Assembly: GCA_944739405.2 (NCBI GenBank)
Contig: OX123196.2
Span: 55,962,196-56,026,195 of the forward strand
DNA length: 64,000 bases
Origin: Euclidia mi
Taxonomy: Eukaryota; Arthropoda; Insecta; Lepidoptera; Erebidae
Reading direction: 5' to 3'
Part shown: positions 13,701-24,102 of the stretch, in pieces
Layout of the letters: every line of letters begins with the position of its first letter
Numbering within the stretch: position 1 is the first letter of the stretch
Position numbers and translations under genes: made by a program
Notes under the pieces: generated by a model
Told to the model about the DNA's origin: nothing
The model's input: the letters and a program-made list of their open reading frames with translations, nothing else
Database searches by the model: none

Positions 13701-14350
13701 CAAGGTATTCTTGCATTGTAATTGCTACCCAATATAAAGAAATAGTAATAGGCTCAAGGAAATACATTGCCGAATATCCATTTATTACACCCCGACGTCT
13801 GACAACTTGGGTCAGAATTCCGAAATAAACATATCGTAGCTGGTCACGCAATGTTCTAAACATTTCGCAGTTTTCAAATAATTTGTAAGAATTTCTTTGA
13901 TGAATGTTCTGACGGAAGCGGGGGTGGAATAAGTGAAATTGAATACGTTTACTGAACCTGCTGTGATATAGGTATTTCGATAAAGTACCTATAAATGCCC
14001 TCTTTTAGCTGTGGTGAAAAGATGTCGAAAATTTTTTGTAGGCTAATTGATCGTTTCGAATGCTGCACCATCACAGTCCTCCACCAATACTAGTGACGGT
14101 AAAGGTGGTTTTTCAGTTTTGATAAAGTCATTGAACGCAGACAGTGACCAAAATGCTATGCAGTAGCATGTTCAAATTATTGCACTGAAGATATGTTTAG
14201 AAGATTATTCGTTTACATTGAGGATTAAGATTGCGGTTATAACTGCACTATCTTATTGCGGCTTCCTGCTATTGCTGGTAGATATTGACCGAAGTCTACT
14301 CAACAGCACAGAACTTATGAATCTCTGAGATCTAGGATGTCATCGTTATT
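10784..14350. other. No gene recognised
   Basis: AT-rich DNA. Short overlapping frames at 12172-12381 (minus), 12449-12712 (plus) and 13285-13607 (minus) have no domain and no splice context. No repeats shared with the rest of the window were found. Confidence 0.4.
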
Positions 14351-14562
14351 TTAAAAAAAGACAACTTCCCGCATTAGAACTAAATCCTGTGTCGCGGGGG
14401 ATTTTACAAACACACAACTAACGGACACAATGAATACTCGGACTCGAAACAACAATTTATGAATCACACAAAGCTTTGTCTCGTGTGGGAATCGAACCCA
14501 CAACACTCGGTGTGAAGCGGCGAGGCGGCCGCTTAAACCACTACACCATCCGTGCAGTCCTG
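14351..14562 (-). repeat. SINE-4, tRNA-derived, minus strand
   Basis: Read on the minus strand from about 14562, a tRNA-like head has an A-box-like TGGTGTAGTGGTTTA and a B-box GGTTCGATTCC about 45 bp later, followed by a unique body. The head is very well kept, but no CCA end or acceptor-stem pairing closes it, and related copies at 33862-34000 and 35320-35450 share the body, so it is a SINE rather than a tRNA gene. Pol III would be expected to start at the head. Confidence 0.7.
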
Positions 14563-15202
14563 TAGATGGTACGAAAGAAGTGGCAAACAATCATCAACTT
14601 CACTACTATCAAAGATAAGATTCTTCCACCTTTGGTTTAAGATCTAAGCTTAAAAGGATAACGAAACAATTGCGCTCGCATAGACATTCAAATATTTATG
14701 ATCCTCTTGAAACTGCACTACTTTCACAAAAAAGCTCTAGACACAAACTTATAAAACTATCTTTAAAAGCTGCATTAAAAATATCTTCCTACTCTACAGT
14801 AAAACCATTGTACTCAATATCTTTCCATTCAGCACTATAAACATTGTAGGTCGAGTTACGAGGAGTAAAGGACGTCGTTCGAACAGTTCATATATTTGCG
14901 CTATCCATCAGCCGGTAGCCGGCTACCATTTGTTTCGAGTGATAAACGAGTGAGTTTGCTGGAATGTACTTGATGAGTATTATGAGTCTTTTGATAGTAT
15001 TATTATTATAGGCTAAATTATAATTGGATCAAAATAATTAGTAGCAGATGGGTACAGATATTTGAGAGCTATGCACTTCAAAACTTATAATTTTTTTTTG
15101 CAATTGTCTCCGCTTGCCAATAGGATACTGAACACATAGTAGATTCCGCTTTCCTTTAGAAGACTTCACATTAGGTGTAATACAGTGGTATTATGTATAT
15201 AT
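14563..15202. other. No gene recognised
   Basis: AT-rich sequence. Contains a perfect 14-bp palindrome GGTAGCCGGCTACC at 14914-14927, which is not otherwise explained. Confidence 0.45.
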
Positions 15203-15420
15203 ATGTTACTAACCGTTTCCCGCGGTTTCACCCGCGTTCTGAGAGAACTACTTCGCGTACCCGAAAAACCCAAATATAAAATATAGCCTATGTTACTCGC
15301 AGATAATGTAGCTTTCTAATGGTGAAAGAATTTTTAAAATCGGCCCAGTAGTTTTAGAGTTTATCCATTACAAACAAAAATACAAATTTTTCCTTTTTAT
15401 AATATCAATTAGTGTAGATA
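15203..15420 (+). repeat. Dispersed repeat P, intact copy
   Basis: Begins near CCGTTTCCCGCGGTTTCACC and ends near TTAGTGTAGAT. A second copy at 60985-61796 shares nearly every block (CGTACC, AAAAACCCAAAT, AGATAATGTAGCTTTC, AGTTTATCCATTAC) but is split by an RTE insertion. It has no coding capacity. I recognise the type as common in moth and butterfly genomes but cannot assign a superfamily. Confidence 0.6.
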
Positions 15421-15592
15421 CGTTTCATACACATGGCACGTACAAAATCAAATACATGGTAGCAATGTAGGGATTTATGATCGGTGCACTATAAAGAAAT
15501 AAGTGGCAAATATGGGTCATGCGACATTCAAACAACATAGACAGGGGCACTCACATGCTACGCTATTAAGGACATTTTCTCATCATCCCTAA

Positions 15593-15655
15593 CGTCCGGT
15601 TTCAATATTCGATCTATACTAACATGGATTTGGAGACTTGAGATACATGATTGAC
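15593..15655 (+). repeat. Short dispersed repeat, copy 1
   Basis: About 60 bp here (GTCCGGTTTCAATATTCGAT, then GGATTTGGAGACTTGAGAT) match 58290-58352 with several substitutions. The nature of the element is not known. Confidence 0.35.
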
Positions 15656-15759
15656 ATAAGCTTTCAATTTTAATTTTTATTCATAACATATTAAGATATA
15701 AAAACTAGAAATACAACGTAAAAAAATTACAGAATACAATAATAATGCACATAAATAAG

Positions 15760-16552
15760 TCGCTCATTTGGAGCGACAGTGACGCAAGTGCAAATCAGTT
15801 AATTTTACACTACGCCATATTTAAGATTTTTTAGGAACACTAATGAAGATTCTTAACTATTCTTACAGCTAATGAATATTTATTTATTTTTTTATTGTAG
15901 TTTAAACCTTGGGCTTGAAAATAGGCGCATGTCTTTTTCAATACCCAATCCAAATCAAACCGAAAAAAATAAAATACGTTGTAAGACTTACAGTTGCGTC
16001 GTTGTTATCCTAGGAAAAAAAAACTTGTAGTTATGACCTTTATTGTCTTTTAAAAAATGAAACCAAAGTTAATCAATCAACAAAATTAGTTTTATTTGAA
16101 TTATAATAAATAATGACAGTCACTGTTTACATAATTAGGGCCCTTATTATAATTTAAGAGAATAATATATATTTTAAGATAAGTCATTGTAGTCCTAAAA
16201 TTATAGTAATTTCAAGTTAATTATGTCATAAAATACAGTTGCGTCATTGTAGCACCAATATTGGATACCAACATTTACAGTCATAATTACCTTAGTGGCG
16301 ATGTAGCTCTCAGACACGTGCACATTCAATGGGGTCCGCCGCGCAACTGTCTGTTCGGCCGTTGTCGCCCAGTATTCGTGCGCCAAAATGGAATATTACA
16401 ACAACGTCTTTTGGCCCTCTGCCGGCTGTTTTTTAAACTTACAAATATAGCGTTTTCACTCCTAACGTCCATGGCTATAAGGATCATTTTGTTATAATTA
16501 GGTAAGTTTTGCATTTTTTTGCAGATACGTCACTGTCGCTCCAAATGAGCGA
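15760..16552. mobile_element. Non-autonomous element with 25-bp inverted ends
   Basis: The 25-bp segment at 15760-15784 is the exact reverse complement of 16528-16552. Each end itself contains a small hairpin, CGCTC-ATTTG-GAGCG. Variants of a TTGCGTCATTGTAGC-like string recur inside the 793-bp interval. No transposase frame is present; the open frames inside are short and unrecognised. No convincing target duplication was found, so the superfamily is left open. Confidence 0.6.
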
Positions 16553-16738
16553 AGTAGTAATTCTTTTTTTCTATTCGATAAATTTAACATTGATTTCAAA
16601 ATATTGGAGTAACAAACAAAATTATCTATACATAATGTCAAAATTAATAATAAACCATGTCATAACTTGTCAAACAAATAATAACAAATTAATATAAAAT
16701 GTCAAATAGGAATAATTAAAATGTCAAGTCATAACAAA

Positions 16739-16990
16739 TTATTGTGATATACATTTAGTCATGTCCGCGATAGAATATAAACACCCTTGCAGTAGAAATG
16801 CTTTCAATTCACTTTTAAATTTACTTGTATATAGCATGCTTTTAAGACCTAAGGGCAATTTATTGAAAAGGTTTATGGCGTTGTAGTAACCATGTTTTAC
16901 TACGTTAAGGTGAGGTACAATGTTACTTAAAAAATCTTTGCTCCATGCATACTATGTCAAACATGTATCTCTTATTTCCAAATCCATGGA
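16739..16990 (-). pseudogene. LINE C-terminal fragment
   Basis: On the minus strand the frame ending at the TAA at 16739-16741 encodes a LINE-type C-terminus: KHGYYNAINLFNKLPLG, then a lysine-rich segment and FLLQGCLYSIAD near the stop. The same layout (YN or FNKLP, basic stretch, aromatic pair, acidic end) closes LINEs A and B. Upstream coding continues to about 16930 and then shifts frame. The RT domain is absent. Clade is probably CR1/L2-like. Confidence 0.65.
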
Positions 16991-18234
16991 TTGAATATTG
17001 AAACGGCCTGTTAGACTCATCAATCGTTTATTACAATGTGTTTATTCAATTTATTTGATTATCATTATAGTAGGGGTCTTCCTGGAGCTGTATGAATAAA
17101 ACAGGTCCCGAAAATCCTCGCGGTGCCTCGATTCACGCCTATTCAGCCTAGATAATACGTCTAGATCAGGAAATAAAACAGCTTCTGTACGCCTGCAGTA
17201 CCTTACCTTCAAGCTTTTAACTCCATACGTCGTCGGCAAAGCTGGATAAAACTCTGTTTAAAAATTAAAATGGCTGGGAGCACTATTTTTCGTTGTTTCG
17301 TGGTGTTGTTTTGTTTGTATTGTTGTGGGAGAGAGGGCTTTACTATGACAGTGTTACTAAAATGTGTTCATGTAATATTTTGTACATTTACCAACTCATA
17401 GTTCTCACATAATTTTCACTGGAAGAATATGCCCCTGATGTTAAATATTTCAATTGCATATTCTGTGTATACAAAGATTTTATGACTGCCTTACCAATTT
17501 GGGCTCTCTTTAAAATGTCATAGCTGTACAACAAGAGCTTATGTTGTCGGAGCAGTTTTACTTATCCGATTTTTATAAAATTATTACAGTACAAAACTCA
17601 GAATTTTGTCATTATAACTAAAAACTAGTATTAAAAACACGAGTAATTCACTGATTTTTGCGTGATGCCAGCATATCCAGACAAATATACAGAGACGTGA
17701 AAAATATAAGTTAGTATTTTTAATACCCTTTATGTTCAGATACAGCGTTTGTTGTAGCAGCCTAGGTGTTATTAGTAAGAAATATGCTAGCATACTCTCT
17801 ACAGAAAGTAACTCTACAGGTGGACACGTCTGCCCTTGCACCATCCATCTTTTAGCGACCATTTGCCTCTCACCGTCGGACTACGACGCTGCTATTCTTA
17901 ATCAAAAAGGTACATTTACTAGACAATAAATTGTGTCCACAACCCAAAGTAGCTCTGGTAATGACGACTGATGAACTTACGACCCATAGAAGCCTTTAGA
18001 GAAAAATATTGGCTGTTCAGGTGCGTTACCGATGCTTGTAACTGCGTAGTAAATTGAATGTGTTGATCCTTTAAACGAAGATAATGTCTTGCCGTGACTG
18101 GCATTTTTTCAAATTAGTAATATTTAATAGTTATTGTACTCTTCGCCATTGAATTATTGACAAGTAAGGCCCGATCTCTTAAACATAGGTTCGATCACTT
18201 AACGCGGCAAGACAGATGTTGTCTCGTAGGTCTT
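16991..18234. other. No gene recognised
   Basis: The minus-strand frame at 17051-17239 is rich in arginine and may be further LINE debris linked to the fragment next to it; this is not certain. The remainder is AT-rich with no recognisable gene. Confidence 0.4.
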
Positions 18235-18335
18235 TATCTCACCAACTCCCTTAAAAAAAAAATCGGCATGGTGTCCAAAACGAGTAGACTTCCGGCTTGG
18301 TGATGGGTCTTGTGACATCCTGTATATATATATTT
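18235..18335 (-). repeat. Dispersed repeat shared with 58375-58470
   Basis: On the minus strand this reads GGATGTCACAAGACCCATCA, then CAAGCCGGAAGTCTACTCG and GGACACCAT. The plus strand at 58382-58440 is nearly the same. The element type is unknown; no coding frame is kept. Confidence 0.5.
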
Positions 18336-19193
18336 GTATTATTTGCTTGTGTAACCTAATAACAAGCAATTTAAGATCTTCCATCGTCATGTCTTTTTAG
18401 TTTTGTAGGTGTCCGTCAGATGTCGCCATTTACGTGTTTTCGCCGTGGTCTTACAGATGGCATCAGTTACTTGTGGCTGCTGTTACACTTGTGTCGACTG
18501 ACCTTAATTTTGTTTAACAAATGGTTGGAAAATGTATAAGCTGTCTAAAAAAACTATTATATTCACAAAGTTATACTTAAAACACAAAAAAAGCTTTCAG
18601 ACGATCATTATAAATACAAACTATCGTTCTACGACTTTCAATTGACATTTGATGGTTTATTACTGCTGGATATAAAAATTGTGGACTTAATCCGTGACCT
18701 TGTTGGCACTTATGGTAAGTTATTCATGTAGATCAAGCCATGTAATCAACTGCTATAGTGATATAATTTTACCGAAAGGTAACTTATAATTTCAGATAGA
18801 CAAGGCACATTACTTAACAACTTTTTTAATCAAATGAGGTATCGTATTCCTCCAAATAATGTAATTTACCTTTGACGCAGGTATGTGATAGCCCAACAGC
18901 TGTTGTAGAGAACTCGTATAATATGTAAGAAGCTCACGTGAAATTTCAAATAGCACGATCCAGGGTGTTCAACCGTTGCTTATCTTCGTAATTTCGTAAG
19001 TATCCGTTAGATGTCGCTAGTTTTTATGCCTTCACCGCTGAACAATTGATGTCTTCAGTTGTAAATAGCTACCGCTGGATTTCCTTTCGTCATACCTTCG
19101 TTTGTCCTAACTTTAATTCATAGACTGTACATAAGAATACAAAGCAGTAGTTAAAGTACGTAATCTGTATATGTATGTATATAAAAGCGAAAA
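18336..19193. other. No gene; two diverged copies of an 80-bp segment
   Basis: Segments at about 18405-18484 and 18997-19077 look like old direct copies of each other (TCCGTCAGATGTCGC versus TCCGTTAGATGTCGC, with similar text after). Otherwise AT-rich with no gene. Confidence 0.4.
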
Positions 19194-19352
19194 ATTTCGA
19201 ATTCTCAGTAGCAGCACGGAGTCTGGTGATAGGCTCGCACCCTATTACGTGGGACCTAAAAATTCATGGCGAAATTTGGGTGTAATATTTACACCTCTGC
19301 CTACCCCTTCGGCGATACAGGCGTGAATCTATAAATAAAAATAAAAATATCA
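19194..19352 (+). repeat. SINE-3, 5'-truncated, with target duplication
   Basis: A 159-bp insertion between perfect 13-bp copies of ATAAAAGCGAAAA (19181-19193 and 19353-19365). It matches the body and tail of the full SINE-3 at 63661-63907 (GGAGTCTGGTGAT, GGGTGTAATATTTACACC, CTGCCTACCCCTTCGG) but lacks the tRNA-like head. The tail is an AAATAA-type repeat. Confidence 0.85.
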
Positions 19353-19922
19353 ATAAAAGCGAAAAGTCACTGACACGAAAGCTCGAACACCGTTCGACGT
19401 ATAAATATGTTGGCAATTGTTGTGTTGTGTCATGTATTGTGTTTAAACTATCGCGTTAAGTTAAATGAAACTTTTCACAGATACATGGTCTAACAAACAT
19501 CATAGCTTTTCTTTGAAAATGCCATGGTCGTTGAAACAGTTTCTTGTCATATCAAATAATTGTTTTTCAGTCTTTAATTGTTGGTTTTATTCCTGAAAAC
19601 ATCATATTGTCATTACATCAGTGCCCATTACTGACAATATACAGTGACAGTCTGTTAATGAAACAATAAATTTGTGCTTTACAATTAGTGAAAATTACTC
19701 TCCAATTAACGAAACTACTTGTTCAAAAGTTGATTGTTATTTCAAGTGGTTTCCGATGTTTAATTAACGAATTTATATTGTACATAATGGTTGAGTGCTC
19801 ATTGTAGCGAATAGTGTGCAATTAAAATAATATGGATATCATTGATTTTTAATTTCTGCTTAGTTGTTTAGTCGAAGTTTGCGAAAAATGGTTTAATTTT
19901 CCTCGTCCAATTTCCTTTGTAC

Positions 19923-20016
19923 AAAGTACTCTGAAGTCGGAAATACTATAATATAGTATTTCCGACTTCAGAGTACTTTTACTATCCTGGTACCGGATAT
20001 TATCCGGTACTAGGAT
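19923..20016. repeat. Two adjacent near-perfect hairpins
   Basis: Hairpin 1: 19923-19950 pairs with 19952-19979, 28 bp without a mismatch and with one base between the arms. Hairpin 2: 19984-19999 pairs with 20001-20016, 16 bp with one mismatch (G opposite T), again with one base between the arms. The two are four bases apart. Neither matches a repeat elsewhere in the window. Confidence 0.9.
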
Positions 20017-20119
20017 GTCTAGTGTTGCAGCATCTAGTCTCTTTGCGATGCTTTTACTAATTTCATTCATATAATTACTCCACTTGTTTCGCAATAATCT
20101 AGTAAGAGCAACTATAATT

Positions 20120-20378
20120 CATCATCATCATCATATCAGCCAAAAGACGTCCACTGCTGGACAGAGGCCTCCCCAAGGCTCCACATAGACCGATCCTGAG
20201 CCACCCGCATCCATCCGCTGCCCGCGACCGCAACAAGATCGTCAGTCCATCTTGCGAGAGGCCTACCTCTGCCACGACGTCCTGTGCGTGGCCGCCACTC
20301 CAGAACCTTTCTGCTCCAGCGGCCATCGTTTTCTCTGGCTATGTGCCCTGCCCACTGCCACTTCAGCCTGACTATTCG
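20120..20378 (-). mobile_element. RTE-b 3' end with target duplication
   Basis: A 259-bp minus-strand insertion between perfect 10-bp copies of AACTATAATT (20110-20119 and 20379-20388). Read on the minus strand it encodes, with frameshifts, the C-terminus of an RTE-type LINE polyprotein (LKWQWAGHIARE, RWTDDL, GWMRVAQDRS, QQWTSFG), then runs into a GGCTGATATGATGATGATGA tail. A second copy is at 55585-55835. The 5' part, including RT and endonuclease, was never inserted. Confidence 0.85.
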
Positions 20379-20388
20379 AACTATAATT

Positions 20389-21040
20389 ACTTATTACTAA
20401 ATCTTCTTAATTTACCTACTAACAAAATTATTAATGTGAAAGCTTTGTATGGTCGTAACTTCAAAACTAAGCGTGTTGTACATAAACTGATTAAGAACAC
20501 GTAATACTTATGCTAGTTCAAGCTTGTATTATGCTATTTATTAACATATCAAAGACATTTATGCCTTTTTAGTTAATTTACGCATTTAACTCCCTTTAAA
20601 TGAAATAAACTTGTATGACAGAACGACATGCTTGTCTGCTAGTTGTAAGCGCACCAATCAACTGGACGTCAATCCTAATGGTCTCGTATAAGATTTGTTG
20701 GCGACACATAAATCTTTGTGGCATAGTTGCTCTGGTATTTGGACAGATGTCACTGTTGATTGAGTATCCATTGATGATACATATAAACGGGTGCGTGAGT
20801 GATTAGCGCAGTGACCTTTTCGGAAGACTGAACGGTACAGGTACCTTGTTAATGCCACTTCGATGAGTGTTATGGGGTTCCATCCAAATGAATCATAAAA
20901 TCATTTAATGTTTATAATAATAATCGACCCCATCTAGTCCCAAACTAAGCAGAGCTTGTACTATGGGTACTAGATATTGGATACACATGCATGTTTATAT
21001 ATTTTATTATAAATACATATAACTACATATATTATAACTA
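20389..21040. other. No gene recognised
   Basis: AT-rich DNA. Overlapping frames at 20615-20858 on both strands have no domains. Confidence 0.45.
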
Positions 21041-21188
21041 GTCTCGACTATGGAATATTGCTAACCCTTCGTTTTGCGGAGGTCAGACAGGCAGTCGCTC
21101 TGTGGAAAAGCTAATGTTCAGCCAAATCCGGTTAGACTAGTAAGCGGACCCCAGGTTGAAACTGGAATAACGCTAGGAGTATGATGAT
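21041..21188 (+). repeat. SINE-1, 5'-truncated
   Basis: Matches the 3' half of the full copy at 23704-24086 (GGTCAGACAGGCAGTCGCTC, GGTTAGACTAGTAAGCGGAC) and ends in GATGATAT. Flanked by similar ATATT(T)ATAACTA strings at about 21029-21040 and 21188-21201, a likely target duplication with one indel. Confidence 0.8.
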
Positions 21189-21600
21189 ATATTTATAACT
21201 ACTTAGTTGATAAGCTAAAGTTGGCGCTTCTTGATTTTTTAAAATTTAAAAAGGTTAAATTAAAAAGGTTAAGTTTCTTAGAATATCACAGTCAACCTGC
21301 AGTAACAGTAACTGCAAGGTACCTACATTGTTTAAGCAAGATTCAAAGCCTAAGAGCTTCCATGAACTTTTTGATAACCAAAGCCCATTTGCCCAGTAAG
21401 TCCTTGCCCTAAGAAAGTATTTGCTCTACATAGACAAAATGTACGTGACACAGGCAGGTTTGATATCATCATAAGATAATAATATACCAGGCGTACAGAA
21501 AAGTAAAGAAGCAGAATTCTAAAGTAACACGTCCATAATAAGTTGGTGATATAAAAAACCGCTCAGAATACCCCTCGGATGTTGAATGTGACACTTTATG

Positions 21601-23480
21601 TTTTTTTTTTTTTTTTGTATAAAATACCTAAACGATATTTTACTTATATTACAATCTAGCCTTGAAGCTAATGAGTAATTTTAATTTAACCTAAATTGAT
21701 ACATAACATTATTATCTAAGAATTGTCCAATAACATAATTTCTTAGTTTACCTTAAGGCGAAGACACTTTGTTCATGTGTTCTTTTTCATAGTGCACTTA
21801 TCACTACACTCTTATTTTAACGTCACTATACTATACTAACTCAAATGGTTTTGTCCGTTTCAGTCTTCTCACTAATTCAGTGTTATCGAGGAGCTGAATC
21901 GCCTCGACATTCACGTGATGATGAAGACGCCGTTCGTGTGCATCTGCATATTTCTGTATAACTTTATCGACGTAGTCCATATTGAGGTCCCGATGGAGAT
22001 CGTTATTGCGAATATACCAGGGCGCATTGACAATATCCCTCAGCACTTTATTCTGGAATCTTTGGATGATTTGCCGATTGCTCTTACTGGCACACCCCCA
22101 TAGCTGGATGCCGTATGTCCACACTGGCATGAGTATTTGCTTATATAATAGAATTTTATTATATACTGACAATGAAGAATGTCGACCCATCAGCCAGTAC
22201 ATTTTTTTATACCGTATACCAAGCTCTTCTCTTTTCTTTTTGACATGTGCTTTCCAGCGTAGCTTTGTGTCAAGTGTCATACCAAGATACTTGGCAGTGT
22301 TCGCGTATGATATCGGTTGACCGTTTATGGTTACAGGATGGTACTGGCCTTTTTTGTTGGTGAAGTCAATATGAGTCGACTTGCTTTCATTAAGTTTGAT
22401 TCGCCATTTCTTTGTCCAATTTAATACTTCATTGACAGCTACCTGAACATTTTCAACGGCTTCTTCATGGGTTTTTCCTATTGCCATGATAGCAGTGTCA
22501 TCCGCAAAGGTCGCTATGAAATTATTATTAGTAACTGGGATATCACAGGTATACAGTAGGTATAGGACCGGCCCTAAGACACTACCTTGTGGCACACCAG
22601 CTTTTATTGGCCTTATTTCAGAGTAAGCATCTTCTTGTCTTATTCGAAAGACTCGGTCTAAAATATATGACTCGAGAATATCCGAAAATTGTTGTGGCAG
22701 CATCATTTTTAACTTATATATTAGGCCCTCATGCCAGACTTTGTCAAATGCTTGAGCAACGTCGAGAAATACCGTGGAACACACTTTTTTTTCCTCTAGT
22801 GTTTTTTCAATTATGTTGGTTATTCGGTGCACTTGATCGATCGTAGAGTGCTTTTCTCTAAAGCCAAATTGGTGGTCCGGTAAAAGATTGCTATTTTCTA
22901 TGACTGGAGTGAGTCTCTTCAATAGTAGCTTCTCAAATAATTTAGACATTACTGGAAGCAAAGAAATTGGTCTATATGATGTAGGTTCATGAGGTGGTTT
23001 TCCTGGTTTTGGAACCATGATAACTTCGGCTACTTTCCACAAGCTCGGTACATATTTCAAACGAAATGCGGCATTGATGAGAGTGGTAAGTTTTACGATC
23101 GCTTTGCGTGGTAGGTTGCTCATAATCTCTCCCGTGATTAAATCGTACCCGGGCGCTTTCTTTTTGCTTAAATTATGTTTGATTTCCTGTAAGACTTCTT
23201 TAGGACTAACTAATTTTATTTCTAAGTTTTCTTGATCTAAGCTAGCTGTTTCTATTTGGTAATTGGTGCATTCTAAATTGGATTGGAAAGTGTTTTCTTT
23301 TACTTTATGTGACACAGAACGATACAATGACCGGCCATGGTCTTTGTTAATAAAATAGAAAAGTAGTTTCCTTTTCGTAAGTAGGAAACTGGGTACGTAC
23401 GGCGAGGAATTGTGGGCGGTTCCGCTGGGTTTTAGCTTCTGTGTGTATGTATCGATCTGATAGCATTGTTCTTTTTTTTA
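21601..23480 (-). mobile_element. Jockey-like LINE, 5'-truncated
   Basis: On the minus strand it holds the RT-bearing ORF, a 3' UTR of about 215 bp and a poly(A) tail seen as T16 at 21601-21616. The endonuclease and ORF1 are missing, as expected from incomplete reverse transcription. No clear target duplication was found. It is the best-preserved LINE in the window. Confidence 0.8.
21831..23477 (-). CDS. Jockey-type reverse transcriptase, 5'-truncated ORF2
   Basis: Non-LTR RT that copies its own mRNA at a nicked target. The frame is open from a stop at 23478-23480 to the TAG ending at 21831, about 548 codons. There is no ATG at its start, as expected for a truncated copy. Counting from a TTG at 23327 (498 residues), motifs are: SYRPISLLPVMSKLFEK near 118-133, QFGFREKHST near 153-162, FLDVAQAFDKVWH with the first catalytic Asp near 189, GVPQGSVLGP near 244-253 and FADD near 274-277 with the second and third catalytic Asp. 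The C-terminal thumb (KYLGMTLD, LYKQILMPVWTYGIQLWG) is complete. The motif spacing and the FADD core fit the Jockey clade. It is intact at protein level in this part but cannot be autonomous without its endonuclease. Confidence 0.85.
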   Translation of the reverse strand, partial: KKEQCYQIDTYTQKLKPSGTAHNSSPYVPSFLLTKRKLLFYFINKDHGRSLYRSVSHKVKENTFQSNLECTNYQIETASLDQENLEIKLVSPKEVLQEIKHNLSKKKAPGYDLITGEIMSNLPRKAIVKLTTLINAAFRLKYVPSLWKVAEVIMVPKPGKPPHEPTSYRPISLLPVMSKLFEKLLLKRLTPVIENSNLLPDHQFGFREKHSTIDQVHRITNIIEKTLEEKKVCSTVFLDVAQAFDKVWHEGLIYKLKMMLPQQFSDILESYILDRVFRIRQEDAYSEIRPIKAGVPQGSVLGPVLYLLYTCDIPVTNNNFIATFADDTAIMAIGKTHEEAVENVQVAVNEVLNWTKKWRIKLNESKSTHIDFTNKKGQYHPVTINGQPISYANTAKYLGMTLDTKLRWKAHVKKKREELGIRYKKMYWLMGRHSSLSVYNKILLYKQILMPVWTYGIQLWGCASKSNRQIIQRFQNKVLRDIVNAPWYIRNNDLHRDLNMDYVDKVIQKYADAHERRLHHHVNVEAIQLLDNTELVRRLKRTKPFELV

Positions 23481-23703
23481 TTGATGTAGGGTAGTCGCGA
23501 GTATATTAATACTTACCTCTTTTTGTTGTGCCTCGTCTACCTTACATAGCCCGTGGTCAAGGGAAGAGGCGTCAGTTAGTATCGTAGGATAGTGTCAAGT
23601 ATATTTTTTTCGTGACGTGGCAGTTGCTGCTGCCCGTAGGTGCGAGCGCTTCCCTTGCCCCGGTAATCATCATCATTTCACTATCGTTATTTCGGTTGCT
23701 TGC

Positions 23704-24086
23704 GGTAGCGATAGCCTGGTGGAGATACCAACAGACGGCCATGCAGAGGGTATCGGGTTCGAATCCACGGCGCGCACTTTGACTTTGACTTTTCGGAGTT
23801 ATGTGCGTATTGAATTGTTAATTATCGCTTGTCCCGTGCTGCGGAGAGCACGTTAAGCCGTCGATCCCGGTTGTTATGAAGATCTTTGACAATCGTTACA
23901 GGGCGTCAGTACGTACTAAAATAAACTGACACTAGTCTAAACCGTGGAATATGGCTATCCCTTCGGGTTGGTTGGAGGTCAGACAGGCAGTCGCTCCGTG
24001 GAAAAGCTAATATTCAGCCAGATCTGGTTAGACTAGTAAGCGGACTCCAGATTGAAACTGGGATAACGCTAAGAGGATGATGATGA
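23704..24086 (+). repeat. SINE-1, full-length, with target duplication
   Basis: A 383-bp insertion between 16-bp copies of TATTTCGGTTGCTTGC (23688-23703; one mismatch in 24087-24102). The head has a tRNA-like layout with B-box GGGTTCGAATCC at 23755-23766. The body includes TTAATTATCGCTTGTCCCG and GGAGAGCACGTTAAGC, and the tail is GGATGATGATGAT. Other copies are at 10681, 21041, 54452 (minus) and 56200. Known: Pol III-transcribed SINEs are moved by LINE machinery. Confidence 0.92.
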
Positions 24087-24102
24087 TATTTCGGTCGCTT
24101 GC

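Noticed and set aside
14460..14560. Functional tRNA gene on the minus strand
   Set aside because: A and B boxes are good, but the acceptor stem does not close and related copies share a non-tRNA body. It is a SINE head.
20099..20326. 75-codon minus-strand frame as a gene
   Set aside because: It is one register of the RTE-b 3' end and includes the GAT tail (run of methionines).
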